Source: Cytobacillus oceanisediminis
Lineage (GTDB): Bacteria > Bacillota > Bacilli > Bacillales > Cytobacillaceae
Direction: 5' to 3'
NCBI RefSeq assembly: GCF_007830235.1
Contig: NZ_VLKI01000009.1
Coordinates: 137,803 to 201,802, forward strand
DNA length: 64,000 bases
In this document: piece after piece, positions 8,304 to 16,603 of the stretch
Numbering within the stretch: the first letter of the stretch is position 1
How the letters are laid out: each line of letters opens with the position of its first letter
Position numbers and translations under genes: made by a program
The notes under the pieces: model-generated
Database searches by the model: none
What the model saw: the letters and a program-made list of their open reading frames with translations, nothing else
Told to the model about the DNA's origin: nothing

Positions 8304-8855
8304 TCACGGATAATACATAACAGCTTGATACCGGATCAATTCCTTGCCAATATTTTTATATGTGTGGGCTTTGTTCGCCAGGAATTTAACAGAGTTGCCT
8401 GTACGGACGGTAATCAGCTGGTCGCCGATTTCCAATTCAAGTGTGCCTGACATGACGGTAATATATTCTTCAACCCCTTCATTATGCTTATCAGATGTAT
8501 GCTGGCAGCCTGGTTCAATTTCTACAGTAAAGATTTCAAATTTCTTGCGAGGGTCAAACGGAAATACGGGATATACCCTGTAATTACCCATGCTTTCCAT
8601 AATCGGGGTAATCGTTTGTAAATCAATAAAATGTACATCAGAGGACTCCTCATTTATAAGTGAGGAAAATGAGACTTGGAGACCGCTGGCGATTTTCCAA
8701 AGGGTAGTGACAGTTGGATTGGATTCTCCCCGTTCAATTTGCCCTAGCATTGCTTTACTGACACCAGTCAATTCTGCAGTGGCATCAAGGCTGTATCCTC
8801 TTGTTTTTCGAATAATCCTCAGGTTTTCCCCAATACTTTTTTGAATATTCTCCAT
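8304..8855 (-). CDS. XRE-family regulator with C-terminal cupin domain
   Basis: A 183-residue DNA-binding regulator. The helix-turn-helix spans about residues 10-65, with the recognition segment GVSKAMLGQIERGE. The cupin beta-barrel spans about 100-170 with the pattern PGCQHTSDKHNEGVEEY, which could bind a small ligand or metal. I start at the ATG at 8855 because GGAGG lies just upstream; an upstream ATG at 8873 has none. It is divergent from azlCD, the usual arrangement for a local regulator of branched-chain amino-acid export, so it probably controls azlCD. The B. subtilis azlC locus uses the unrelated Lrp-type AzlB instead. Confidence 0.9.
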   Translation of the reverse strand: MENIQKSIGENLRIIRKTRGYSLDATAELTGVSKAMLGQIERGESNPTVTTLWKIASGLQVSFSSLINEESSDVHFIDLQTITPIMESMGNYRVYPVFPFDPRKKFEIFTVEIEPGCQHTSDKHNEGVEEYITVMSGTLELEIGDQLITVRTGNSVKFLANKAHTYKNIGKELIRYQAVMYYP

Positions 8856-8895
8856 TATATCCTCCAAAATCATTGTGTAATATAACGCACGTATG

Positions 8896-8909
8896 TATAA
8901 TATATTATA
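8896..8909. promoter_or_regulatory. AT-rich palindrome in the divergent promoter region
   Basis: The perfect 14-bp palindrome TATAATATATTATA lies 40 bp from the regulator start and 82 bp from azlC. It contains a TATAAT in both directions, so it may be overlapping -10 elements, an operator, or both. Confidence 0.35.
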
Positions 8910-8991
8910 TTGAATTATTGATACTTTATATTATGTCTATTATAGTATATTTTCAGAACCTATTATTATTTTTTTTTGGGTGGTGAACGAA

Positions 8992-9720
8992 ATGGCAGAA
9001 ATTGCAGTCAACAAGCCTGCTACTGAATACAGGAAAGGCTTCCAGTCAGGGATCAGCATCGCGATTGGATATGCACCAATTGCTTTGACATTCGGGCTGC
9101 TGGCAAAAACAACCGGGCTTTCAATTGGTGAAACAGCATTAATGAGCTTGCTCGTGTTTGCCGGTGCAGCGCAATATATATCGCTGAGCCTCCTTTCATT
9201 GGGAACGGGAATTTTTGAAATTATCTTGACGACCTTTATAGTGAATATCCGGCATTTTTTGATGTCCACTTCCCTTAACGAAAAATGGGAGGACGACCAG
9301 ATCGCGAATAAAGCTATACTATCTTTTGGAATTACGGACGAAACCTTTTCAGTTGCTGCAGTCCGCGATGAAAAGGTAACAAGCGGGTATATGCTTGGAC
9401 TCATCTCTATTTCTTACTCCAGCTGGGTGGTCTGCTCTGGGCTTGGGCACCTGATTGGGGCGAGTCTTCCGCAAACCTTGCAGGAAAGTATGTCTGTTGC
9501 GCTATATGCCATGTTTGTCGGCCTCCTTGTTCCTTCGATGAAAAAAAGTGCTAAGGTAGTATTCCTTGCTGCACTGGCCGCATGCTTTAATATTATTTTT
9601 ACTTTGACCAATGCTTTATCAACAGGCTGGGCAATCGTATTGGCAACACTTTTATCTGCAGTAATTATTGAATTGATTGAAAATGTGAAAAACAAGCAAA
9701 GGGGGCAGGAGCATGAGTAG
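8992..9720 (+). CDS. azlC: Branched-chain amino-acid exporter large subunit AzlC
   Basis: A 242-residue membrane protein of the AzlC family, which together with AzlD exports branched-chain amino acids or their analogues (B. subtilis azlC overexpression gives 4-azaleucine resistance). The family pattern is visible in GISIAIGYAPIALTFGLLA (25-43) and the FAGAAQY segment. About six to seven hydrophobic helices follow. The start at ATG 8992 is behind GGGTGGTGA; a GTG at 8980 in the same frame lies inside that site. The last 8 bases overlap azlD. Transcription from the divergent region shared with the XRE-cupin gene is likely. Confidence 0.93.
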   Translation: MAEIAVNKPATEYRKGFQSGISIAIGYAPIALTFGLLAKTTGLSIGETALMSLLVFAGAAQYISLSLLSLGTGIFEIILTTFIVNIRHFLMSTSLNEKWEDDQIANKAILSFGITDETFSVAAVRDEKVTSGYMLGLISISYSSWVVCSGLGHLIGASLPQTLQESMSVALYAMFVGLLVPSMKKSAKVVFLAALAACFNIIFTLTNALSTGWAIVLATLLSAVIIELIENVKNKQRGQEHE

Positions 9721-10018
9721 CCAAATGGTGTGGATGATAGCTGGCATGGCATTGGTTACCTATATCCCGAGACTCTTGCCTTTCGTGCTATTCAAAGGCA
9801 AAGAACTGCCGGGCATTGTTCAGGGCGTCTTAAAAAATGTTCCCTATGCCACATTAGGGGCACTTATTTTTCCTGGAATCTTGTTTATAAATGAGGATAT
9901 TTGGTTCGGGCTGCTAGGCGCTGGTGCCGCTTTTATTGCCGCCTTTTTAGGAGCAAATGTCATTGTAGTCGTTTTAGGATCTATTGCTGTTTTATCTGTA
10001 TATTCGTTCCTGATTTAG
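9713..10018 (+). CDS. azlD: Branched-chain amino-acid exporter small subunit AzlD
   Basis: A 101-residue membrane protein with about four hydrophobic segments and the AzlD pattern TYIPRLLPFVLF near residue 18 and VPYATLGALIFP near 47. AzlC and AzlD work as a pair. The start codon lies inside the end of azlC (ATGAGTAG), behind GGGGGCAGGAG, so the two are translationally coupled. A terminator follows 25 bases after the stop. Confidence 0.93.
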   Translation: MSSQMVWMIAGMALVTYIPRLLPFVLFKGKELPGIVQGVLKNVPYATLGALIFPGILFINEDIWFGLLGAGAAFIAAFLGANVIVVVLGSIAVLSVYSFLI

Positions 10019-10043
10019 ATATGATAATGATAGATTGTGCATG

Positions 10044-10072
10044 AAACCGGTTCAGCATAGAGCCGGTTTTTT
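10044..10072 (+). terminator. Terminator after azlD
   Basis: Stem AAACCGG/CCGGTTT extended by weaker pairs, followed by TTTTTC. Confidence 0.85.
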
Positions 10073-10148
10073 CATTAGAAAATTTATTTTGCGGAAATGA
10101 TTTTAAATGAGCTATGAACATAAGCTTAAAGCTGCAAAAATATCGTTA

Positions 10149-10380
10149 GGCCGGTAAATCCCGCGCTTTGGCCGTTATTTTATTAAAATTGGCCGGTATT
10201 TGGATCAAATTGGCCAGTAAATTCTAATGATCAGCCGGTAAATGTCATTTTCACCTGCTGATCCGGGGCCGGAAAACCGCAAAATTTACATTTGGCCGAT
10301 AAACATTGCTCTTTGGCCGTTAAATCATTAGAATTGGCCGATAACTATCGAGAATTGGCCGATAAATCATGGCAGCGGCC
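10149..10380. repeat. 21-bp GGCC-anchored tandem array
   Basis: GGCCG(G/A/T)TAAAT-like cores start at 10149, 10170, 10191, 10212 and 10233, then after a degenerate stretch at 10294, 10315, 10336, 10357 and a last GGCC at 10377. The spacing within each block is exactly 21 bp, two helical turns. Between the cores the sequence is AT-rich and less conserved (often GAATT or AAATT before GGCC). It is non-coding and occupies most of the azlD-yhfN gap. No other feature was recognised in 10073-10516. Confidence 0.9.
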
Positions 10381-10516
10381 TGGCTGAAATATTTGGAACC
10401 AGTGACAGGGAACACCGGTCCTAATCATTGGATGAATGTCCAACTAAAATAGTTCTAATTACAGATTTTTATACTAAACTAATTATAGAAAGGTTGTACC
10501 AAAAGGGGGGAATCGG

Positions 10517-11806
10517 ATGGCAAGAAAACTAGGATTTTACGGCGCGTTAGCCTTTTGCTTATACGGCTTATTTTTTTATTGGTATTTATTTTACTTTGCG
10601 GATAACAGTCTGCCGTTTGAATACGAAGGCTCACGGGCAGATCCGGCAACATTCCTGAACGGCAGGGAACTGATGCTGAGTGAGGAATATTCAAAAATAA
10701 GAAATTTATTGTTTTTCATCTCTACACCCTTTGAATGGATTTTCTATTTATTCATTCTTCTATTCGGCTTGTCAAAGGCTTTTAAAAAATGGGCGGAGCA
10801 ATCAACACCATATAAGTTTCTGCAAACGGCGATTTATCTTATTTGGCTTTCATTTTTTGCGTTTATTGCTACGATGCCATTAAGCTACATCAGTTTTTCA
10901 TTATCGAAAACGTATAATATCTCGACTCAAAGCTTTAGCGGGTGGATGAAGGATGAACTCATTGATTTTTGGGTTAATTATGGAACGATGGTCCTGATTG
11001 TGTCTGTTTTATACTGGCTGATTAATAAGAGCAAGAAAAGATGGTGGCTTTATGCATGGCTTTTATCCATTCCTTTCACATTATTTATGATGTTCTTGCA
11101 GCCTGTTGTCATTGACCCTCTTTATAATGATTTTTATCCTTTAAAAAATAAAGAACTCGAAACCAAAATACTTGAATTGGCGAATCAGGCCAATATTCCG
11201 GCTGAACATGTTTTTGAGGTCGATATGGCTGAAAAAACAAATGCGCTGAACGCCTATGTAACAGGGATCGGCTCTAATTCCAGGATTGTTCTATGGGACA
11301 CAACCCTGAACAAATTAAATGAAAACCAAATTCTGTTTATTATGGCGCATGAAATGGCCCATTATGTTGAAAAGCATATCTATATCGGAATCGGTGGCTA
11401 TTTGCTTCTGTCCCTGCTAGGTCTTTACCTAACCGCCAAATTAATGGAGAAGGCAATTGATAAATGGGGAAGGGCGCTTAAAATTCCTGCTGTGAATGAT
11501 ATTAGATCCTTGCCATTATTCCTGATGATTCTTTCAATGCTTTTGTTCATTTCAAGCCCGCTGACAAATTTGGTTTCGCGATACCAGGAAACAAGGGCTG
11601 ATCGTTATGCTATTGAAATGACCGAGGACTCGGATGCGGCAATCGAAACATTTCAGGAGCTGACACGTGCAGGCTTAAGCCAGGTGAACCCGCCGCTTCT
11701 TGTGAAAATATTCCGATATGGCCATCCAACTATGCTGGAACGGATCTCCATGCTCGAGGAATTTGATATTAAACAGAGGCAGAAGGAAAGAGAGCAGGCT
11801 CAATAA
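10517..11806 (+). CDS. yhfN: M48-family membrane metalloprotease YhfN (Ste24/CAAX-type)
   Basis: A 429-residue integral membrane zinc protease related to eukaryotic Ste24. Zinc-binding HEMAH is at residues 278-282, with a third ligand expected in YQETRADRYA near 355-362. About six transmembrane segments surround the catalytic domain, including a tandem pair early in the chain. Length and position match B. subtilis YhfN, a protease of undefined substrate. A GGGGGG-AAT run precedes the ATG. A strong terminator lies 50 bases downstream. Whether it processes peptides, as Ste24 does, is not shown. Confidence 0.92.
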   Translation: MARKLGFYGALAFCLYGLFFYWYLFYFADNSLPFEYEGSRADPATFLNGRELMLSEEYSKIRNLLFFISTPFEWIFYLFILLFGLSKAFKKWAEQSTPYKFLQTAIYLIWLSFFAFIATMPLSYISFSLSKTYNISTQSFSGWMKDELIDFWVNYGTMVLIVSVLYWLINKSKKRWWLYAWLLSIPFTLFMMFLQPVVIDPLYNDFYPLKNKELETKILELANQANIPAEHVFEVDMAEKTNALNAYVTGIGSNSRIVLWDTTLNKLNENQILFIMAHEMAHYVEKHIYIGIGGYLLLSLLGLYLTAKLMEKAIDKWGRALKIPAVNDIRSLPLFLMILSMLLFISSPLTNLVSRYQETRADRYAIEMTEDSDAAIETFQELTRAGLSQVNPPLLVKIFRYGHPTMLERISMLEEFDIKQRQKEREQAQ

Positions 11807-11856
11807 GGGATGCACGGACTGATGTTACTCTCAAAACACGCTTCTTATTAACTAAC

Positions 11857-11885
11857 AAAGCAGGCCCAATAGGCCTGCTTTTTAT
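11857..11885 (+). terminator. Terminator after yhfN
   Basis: Perfect 10-bp stem AAAGCAGGCC/GGCCTGCTTT with a 5-base loop, then TTATATTTT. It may also serve the convergent peptidase E remnant. Confidence 0.92.
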
Positions 11886-11889
11886 ATTT

Positions 11890-12508
11890 TCACTCTTTTT
11901 TAAATATGCTTCCTTCCGTAAAACCTGGTCTTTCATTATTAAAATAAATCCCTGCATGGTCATGAATCCCATAACCAATCGAAGCACCAGTCTTTTTCAT
12001 AGCAGCAATTAAGTTTTCCTTTTCATTCCATTTTGCAAAATGAACACTGATAGCACAATTACTGATTAATCCGAGCCCATTAAGAAAAAGATGCTGCTTT
12101 TTCGGTGTGTCAACGGGAGGGATTATGCAATGCTCCGGGCAAATTAAAGCCCCTGCCGAAAAGCCTGCTACGGGAATACCTTCCCAATACATCTTCCTGA
12201 TGCATTCCCCAAGTGCTGTTTCCGCTGTCTGTTTCGCCGCCGCCAATAATGATTCCGGAGCAGGAGAGCAGTTCTTCAAAAAGTGAAGCTGACGGAGAAG
12301 AGGACAGCGGAAGATAGGTGAAATCTTTAACTCCGTATTGCCTTAAAGGCCTAGTATACTTGTCCATATAGTTTGTCCAGCCTTGCCTTTCCAAAAAGAG
12401 TACTGCTACTTTACTTGTAGATGCAGAAGAGAGCCCTGCAAATTTTCCTCCTAAAATTTCTCCGAAAGGCGGGCTGCCGCCCATTAAAAATAAATGTCTG
12501 TCACTCAA
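11890..12508 (-). pseudogene. Peptidase E (S51 family), frameshifted
   Basis: Two overlapping minus-strand frames together make one S51 dipeptidase. The N-terminal part (12508 down to about 12245) begins MSDRHLFLMGGSPP, probably from TTG behind AGGAG, and reaches SGIIIGGGET. The C-terminal part (about 12245 to 11890) continues TALGECIRKMYWEGIPVAGFSAGAL, containing the catalytic serine in GFSAGA, and ends normally. The frame changes within about 12205-12247, around GGCGGCGAAACAGACAGCGG, by one base. The downstream part is otherwise intact, so the lesion is recent or is a sequencing error. If real, the aspartyl dipeptidase is not made. Confidence 0.85.
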
Positions 12509-12526
12509 AAGGCATTCTCCTAACTG

Positions 12527-12560
12527 TAAAAATAAAATCCCCCGCTTTGTAGGCGGGGGT
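12527..12560 (-). terminator. Terminator of yhzC
   Basis: On the minus strand CCCCCGC-CTACAAA-GCGGGGG is followed by ATTTTATTTTT. Confidence 0.9.
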
Positions 12561-12572
12561 CAGCTTCAATTC

Positions 12573-12809
12573 CTAAGTACCGAAACGTTTGGAAAGTTCC
12601 CTGTACTGGTTTGATAAAAGGATAAATGCCTGCTTGTTTCCTTCGTCAATGGCTGCGTCCACTTTTTTCATTAATTTTTCTTTTTCTGTGTTTAGCAGGA
12701 TCTCAGAAATCAGCATGTCAATGTAAAGGTCAAGAACAAAGGATTCTTTCTGCTGCTTGCGCTTCATGGCGCTTGCTTTCATTAATTCGGTGTATGATTT
12801 TTCCTTCAT
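12573..12809 (-). CDS. yhzC: IDEAL-domain protein YhzC
   Basis: A 78-residue, charged, mostly helical protein. It carries the IDEAL domain (named for a conserved sequence near the C-terminus in several Bacillus proteins) across about residues 28-72, with LYIDMLISEILLN and ALI-like AFILLSNQYREL. The start is ATG at 12809 behind AGGGGTGA; the in-frame GTG at 12818 lies inside that site. It is divergent from comK, as yhzC is in B. subtilis. Function unknown. The location beside comK suggests, but does not prove, a link to competence control. Confidence 0.82.
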   Translation of the reverse strand: MKEKSYTELMKASAMKRKQQKESFVLDLYIDMLISEILLNTEKEKLMKKVDAAIDEGNKQAFILLSNQYRELSKRFGT

Positions 12810-13008
12810 GGAAATCACCCCTGATGCTTTTTAATATTATATGGAATTCCATCTGAATAATCAACTAAGTTTTTTAAATTTTTAGAAAATATTTTGTGGA
12901 TGTCGAAAATGTGAACAATTTAGCAACTATTATCGAAAATTAGTAATTTTTAGATAAATTGGTGCTATTATGAAAAAGCGGCGGTATACAAGAAAAGGAG
13001 ATGAAAAA

Positions 13009-13578
13009 ATGAGAAGCCCAAATACTCAACTAATCGAAGAATATGAAATCAATCCAAATACGATGATTATCAAGCCTCTCCCTTATGGTCTGAAGGTTTA
13101 TTCACAAATTTGGGAGCTTGATGAAGAATTGACTTCCCCCTTTAAACCCATCGATATTATTAAAAAAAGCTGCAGGTTTTTCGGTTCAAGCTATGAAGGC
13201 AGAAAAGAGGGTACACGCCAATTGACCGGGATAACCCACAAGGCTCCGATAACAATTGACCCCACAAACTTCATTTATTTTTTCCCAACAACCTCTCCGA
13301 GCAATGCTGAATGCATTTGGATCGCACAGGAGCATATTCTCTATTACAAACGGACGGATGACGGAAATACCCAGGCGGTTTTCAAAAATAAGCAAAGTTT
13401 TATTCTTCCCGTGTCTTATAATACTTTTAATAACCAGCTGCTGAGGACAGCATTGCTAAAAACAACTCTAATAAGCAGGATAGAAGAATCAGAGAGAAAG
13501 GCACTATACTTTTTAAATGGTTCCAGAAGTTTGAATGCTTCGGAGAGAGCCGGAGCTTATGGTGGAAGAAGGGATTAG
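13009..13578 (+). CDS. comK: Competence transcription factor ComK
   Basis: A 189-residue master activator of DNA-uptake genes. The diagnostic block SCRFFGSSYEGRK and the following THKAPITIDP, IYFFPTTSPS and LPVSYNTFNNQ match the B. subtilis ComK core. The C-terminal ~40 residues (from about 150) do not resemble the B. subtilis tail that ClpC/MecA degradation depends on, so control of stability may differ. ATG 13009 has AAAGGAG nine bases upstream; an in-frame ATG at 12970 has no such site. I found no exact AAAA-N5-TTTT K-box pair in the 160-base upstream region, though it is very AT-rich. Confidence 0.93.
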   Translation: MRSPNTQLIEEYEINPNTMIIKPLPYGLKVYSQIWELDEELTSPFKPIDIIKKSCRFFGSSYEGRKEGTRQLTGITHKAPITIDPTNFIYFFPTTSPSNAECIWIAQEHILYYKRTDDGNTQAVFKNKQSFILPVSYNTFNNQLLRTALLKTTLISRIEESERKALYFLNGSRSLNASERAGAYGGRRD

Positions 13579-13595
13579 GGTTAGAAGGATAAGCG

Positions 13596-13628
13596 AGAAG
13601 CATGCATGTTTTCATGCTTCTGTTTTTC
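13596..13628 (+). terminator. Terminator after comK
   Basis: Stem AGAAGCATG/CATGCTTCT with an 8-base loop, then GTTTTTCC. Confidence 0.88.
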
Positions 13629-13680
13629 CGTGTATATTACAATATTAAAAGCATGCTCTTCCCATTACAAATTTAGCGAA

Positions 13681-14070
13681 TTAATTTGCTTTTAGGTTTT
13701 TGCCTGTTCCGGCCACATGCCTTTTAAACAGATAATATACCATTAGCTCCTGAACTTTGTTGCGAATGCGGGGATTAAAGTAATTATGGTGCTCCTCGTA
13801 GCCTTTATAGAGAAACATGAACATGGTGAATGCGTCATCCCGTTTAATTTCATGGACCTTGAGCTGGTTTTTGTTCATATAGCGTTTGACTTCTGACAGT
13901 TCGTTTTGTATGACTTTCAGGGTTTCTTCAACTAAATCCAGGTAAGGCTGTTTTAGTTTGAATGGGCTTTTATTAATAACAATCAGGTCGCGGTTTAAAA
14001 TGGTTAATACCATTGGCAAATAGATAGCCTGTTCCATTACGTTACGGTCTTCCTCAGGAATTCTCGTCAT
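13681..14070 (-). CDS. yhjD: Conserved hypothetical protein YhjD
   Basis: A 129-residue soluble, basic, predominantly helical protein with no recognisable catalytic motif. Features are a hydrophobic stretch IYLPMVLTILNRDL (16-29), a central amphipathic helix LVEETLKVIQNELSEVKRYM, and an aromatic YKGYEEHHNYF segment. Length and position between comK and yhjE match B. subtilis YhjD, whose function is unknown. GGGAG precedes the ATG on the minus strand. It converges with comK, and its stop is about 50 bases from the comK terminator. Confidence 0.8.
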   Translation of the reverse strand: MTRIPEEDRNVMEQAIYLPMVLTILNRDLIVINKSPFKLKQPYLDLVEETLKVIQNELSEVKRYMNKNQLKVHEIKRDDAFTMFMFLYKGYEEHHNYFNPRIRNKVQELMVYYLFKRHVAGTGKNLKAN

Positions 14071-14177
14071 AATCTTTCTACTCCCTTAATCAAAAGTTGC
14101 CTGCTATTACACGAGCTTGCAAGTTTCATTCAAATAATCTTTTACGGAACAGATGTTCCTATTTAATTTTACAAAGG

Positions 14178-14202
14178 AAAGGTTCTTCTTGCAAGAGCCT
14201 TT
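14178..14202. other. Orphan hairpin between yhjD and the S9 peptidase gene
   Basis: AAAGGTTCTT-CTTGC-AAGAGCCTTT forms a 10-bp stem (one G-U) followed by ATTTGT. No gene ends just before it on either strand. The rest of 14071-14344 shows nothing recognisable. Confidence 0.6.
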
Positions 14203-14344
14203 ATTTGTCGAATAAATTGAAAGTTGCTCTATCCTTCATCATTTCCATTTTGCAAAAAAAGTTTCACCTATTCACAGAATGAGAAGGGATTTTATTTCTG
14301 ATGTCGAAATAAGTAGAGCAGCATAGTTAGGAAGGATGAAAGAA

Positions 14345-16330
14345 ATGACCCAAAAGAGAACGATAAAACCCGAAGATCTTTATGAGTTAAAATCGGTTGC
14401 CGACCCGCAGCTATCCTCGAATGGCTCCGATTTGGCATATGTTGAAACAAGAATGCTTGAAGAGAAAAATACATATAGCTCGAATTTATTTTATATTAAT
14501 ACCAGCGAAAAGAATACACCCGTCCAGTGGACTTATGGCGATCACAAAAATCATTCACCGCGCTGGTCTGGAGATGGGAACGCCCTTGCATTTGTTTCCG
14601 ATAGAAGCGGCAAACCGCAGATTTATATTATGAACATAACAGGCGGGGAAGCACGCCAGCTGACCCAATGTACAAATGGCGCTTCCAATCCGGTTTGGTC
14701 ACCGGACGGAAAGAAGCTTGCTTTTAATGTTTCTTTAAAGCCTGATGAAGAAGCGGATGCAGCAGACAAACAGGAAAAGAAACATGAGAAGCCAGTACCG
14801 CTTGAAATTGATAAAATGAAACACAAATCGGATGCCCAGGGATTTTGGAGCGGCAGATACAGCCAAGTGGCAGTAGTGGATATAGAGACTGGGAAGATTG
14901 AGCAGCTAACCTCAGGTGAGCATGACTATCAGCTGCAAAGCTGGTCTCCGGATGGAAAATCGGTTGCTGTAACTGCTGATTTGAGCGAAGAAAAAGATTT
15001 TTCTTTCGTAAGCGATGTTTATCTCGTCAATCCGGATACAAAAGAAATAAAAAAGGTAACGAATGGAAATGGTTATTTTGGAAGCGCCACATGGTCACCA
15101 GATGGAAAATATCTAGGCATGTTCGGACATGAAAGAGAATATGAAAATGCCACACATACAAAAATCTGGGTTTATAATCTTGAAACTGAAAACATACAGT
15201 GCCTGACTGCAGAATCTGACATTTTAGCAGGGGATTATGCGATTGGAGATTTCCAGCAGGGTGTAGTGACACCAGGAATTCTTTGGGCGGAGGACAGCAG
15301 GAGTTTTTATTTCCTGGCAACAGACAATGGCAATACAGTTGTTTATTATGGTTCTTTGGACGGCGAATTGTATCCGGCGCTGCTGGACCAGCAGCATGTG
15401 TATGGTTTGACTACCGGTGGGAACATCAACCAGGCAGTCGTAGCCATCAGCAAGCCTGCATATCCGGGAGATTTATTCTTGCTGGACGTCCCAACAGGGG
15501 AAGTAGAACAGCTGACAAATGTGAATGAAGAGTTTTTAGGCAAAGTAGAGCTTGCAGATGCAGAGCCGATTCAGTTTAAATCTTCAGATGATTGGGATCT
15601 GCATGGATGGATTATGAAGCCAGTCCATCTGCAGGATGGTGATAAAGTACCGCTTGTTGTGGAAATTCACGGCGGGCCTCATGCGATGTATGCCAATTCC
15701 TATTTCCACGAATTCCAATGCCTTGCTGCAAAAGGGTATGCCGTATTATTTATTAACCCGAGAGGAAGCCATGGATACGGACAGCAGTTTGTTGACGCTG
15801 TAAGGGGAAATTACGGCGGCAAAGATTATGAAGATATTATGGATGCAGTCGATTACGCGCTGGAAAGCTATGGTTTTATCGACAATGACCGGCTTGGCGT
15901 AACAGGGGGAAGCTACGGCGGCTTTATGACCAACTGGATAATCGGCCATACAAACCGCTTCAAAGCAGCAGTCACACAGCGCTCCATCTCCAACTGGATC
16001 AGCTTTTACGGAGTCAGCGATATCGGCTATTATTTTACGGACTGGCAAATTAAAAGTGATTTGAATGATATTGATAAGCTATGGAAGCATTCCCCGCTTG
16101 CCTATGTGAATGAAATGGATACACCATTGCTCATTCTCCATAGTGAAAAGGATTACCGCTGTCCAATTGAACAGGCAGAGCAATTATTCATCGCCTTAAA
16201 GCATCGCAAGAAAACAGCTAAATTTGTCCGTTTCCCTGAATCGAACCATGAGCTTTCAAGGAGCGGTAAGCCTAACTTAAGAATTAGCCGCCTCAACTAT
16301 ATTGCAGGCTGGTTCGATCAATACCTATAA
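14345..16330 (+). CDS. S9 family prolyl oligopeptidase (YuxL-like)
   Basis: A 661-residue cytoplasmic serine peptidase (acylaminoacyl-peptidase/DPP type). The N-terminal half is a WD40-like beta-propeller with repeated SPDGK/SGDGN turns (for example WSPDGKKLAF, WSPDGKSVAV, WSPDGKYLG). The C-terminal alpha/beta hydrolase holds the triad Ser523 (GGSYGGFM), Asp603 (SEKDYRCP) and His635 (SNHELS). The start at ATG 14345 lies behind AGGAAGG; an ATG nine bases earlier abuts that site. It resembles B. subtilis YuxL. Likely role: removal of N-terminal residues from short peptides. A TTCG-loop terminator follows. Confidence 0.92.
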   Translation: MTQKRTIKPEDLYELKSVADPQLSSNGSDLAYVETRMLEEKNTYSSNLFYINTSEKNTPVQWTYGDHKNHSPRWSGDGNALAFVSDRSGKPQIYIMNITGGEARQLTQCTNGASNPVWSPDGKKLAFNVSLKPDEEADAADKQEKKHEKPVPLEIDKMKHKSDAQGFWSGRYSQVAVVDIETGKIEQLTSGEHDYQLQSWSPDGKSVAVTADLSEEKDFSFVSDVYLVNPDTKEIKKVTNGNGYFGSATWSPDGKYLGMFGHEREYENATHTKIWVYNLETENIQCLTAESDILAGDYAIGDFQQGVVTPGILWAEDSRSFYFLATDNGNTVVYYGSLDGELYPALLDQQHVYGLTTGGNINQAVVAISKPAYPGDLFLLDVPTGEVEQLTNVNEEFLGKVELADAEPIQFKSSDDWDLHGWIMKPVHLQDGDKVPLVVEIHGGPHAMYANSYFHEFQCLAAKGYAVLFINPRGSHGYGQQFVDAVRGNYGGKDYEDIMDAVDYALESYGFIDNDRLGVTGGSYGGFMTNWIIGHTNRFKAAVTQRSISNWISFYGVSDIGYYFTDWQIKSDLNDIDKLWKHSPLAYVNEMDTPLLILHSEKDYRCPIEQAEQLFIALKHRKKTAKFVRFPESNHELSRSGKPNLRISRLNYIAGWFDQYL

Positions 16331-16338
16331 AAAATCTG

Positions 16339-16368
16339 CCGCAGGCCTTCGGGTTTGCGGTTTTTTAG
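16339..16368 (+). terminator. Terminator after the S9 peptidase gene
   Basis: Nine paired positions CCGCAGGCC/GGTTTGCGG closed by a TTCG tetraloop, then TTTTTTAG. Confidence 0.92.
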
Positions 16369-16404
16369 TTTGTTTTGGGTAGCCTTTAGAACTAAAATGT
16401 ATAG

Positions 16405-16500
16405 ATATCAACGAAAAAATGGAAATATCAACGAATTTTTCAATATATCAATAAAAAACCTGAATATATCCAATGAAAATGCCGATATATCAACGAAATT
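16405..16500. repeat. Array of ATATCAACGAA-type short repeats
   Basis: ATATCAACGAA-like cores end at 16410, 16430, 16450, 16471 and 16492, so they recur every 20-21 bp with variable AT-rich filler. Related pairs occur at 32414-32444 (ATATCCTCGAA, ATATCCGCGAA), and a single ATATCAACGAA at about 51380. Non-coding. Confidence 0.75.
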
Positions 16501-16586
16501 AAATTTTACTGGCCAACTCCCCCTTCAGGTTTCAGCTAGCAAATCAAAATAAATTGCAAAGAAAGTAATTCTTCTGCAAAATATAA

Positions 16587-16603
16587 GGTATACAGGATAT
16601 ACC
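16587..16603. promoter_or_regulatory. Perfect inverted repeat upstream of the LCP gene
   Basis: GGTATA-CAGGA-TATACC, 17 bp, 133 bases before the LCP start. The symmetry and size suit a dimeric repressor operator (GntR-like sites often have this form), but no cognate regulator is encoded beside it. Confidence 0.4.

Noticed and set aside
12843..13008. ComK-binding K-box for autoregulation
   Set aside because: The region is rich in A- and T-tracts (for example AAAATTAGTAATTTTT), but no exact AAAA-N5-TTTT pair with proper spacing was found.
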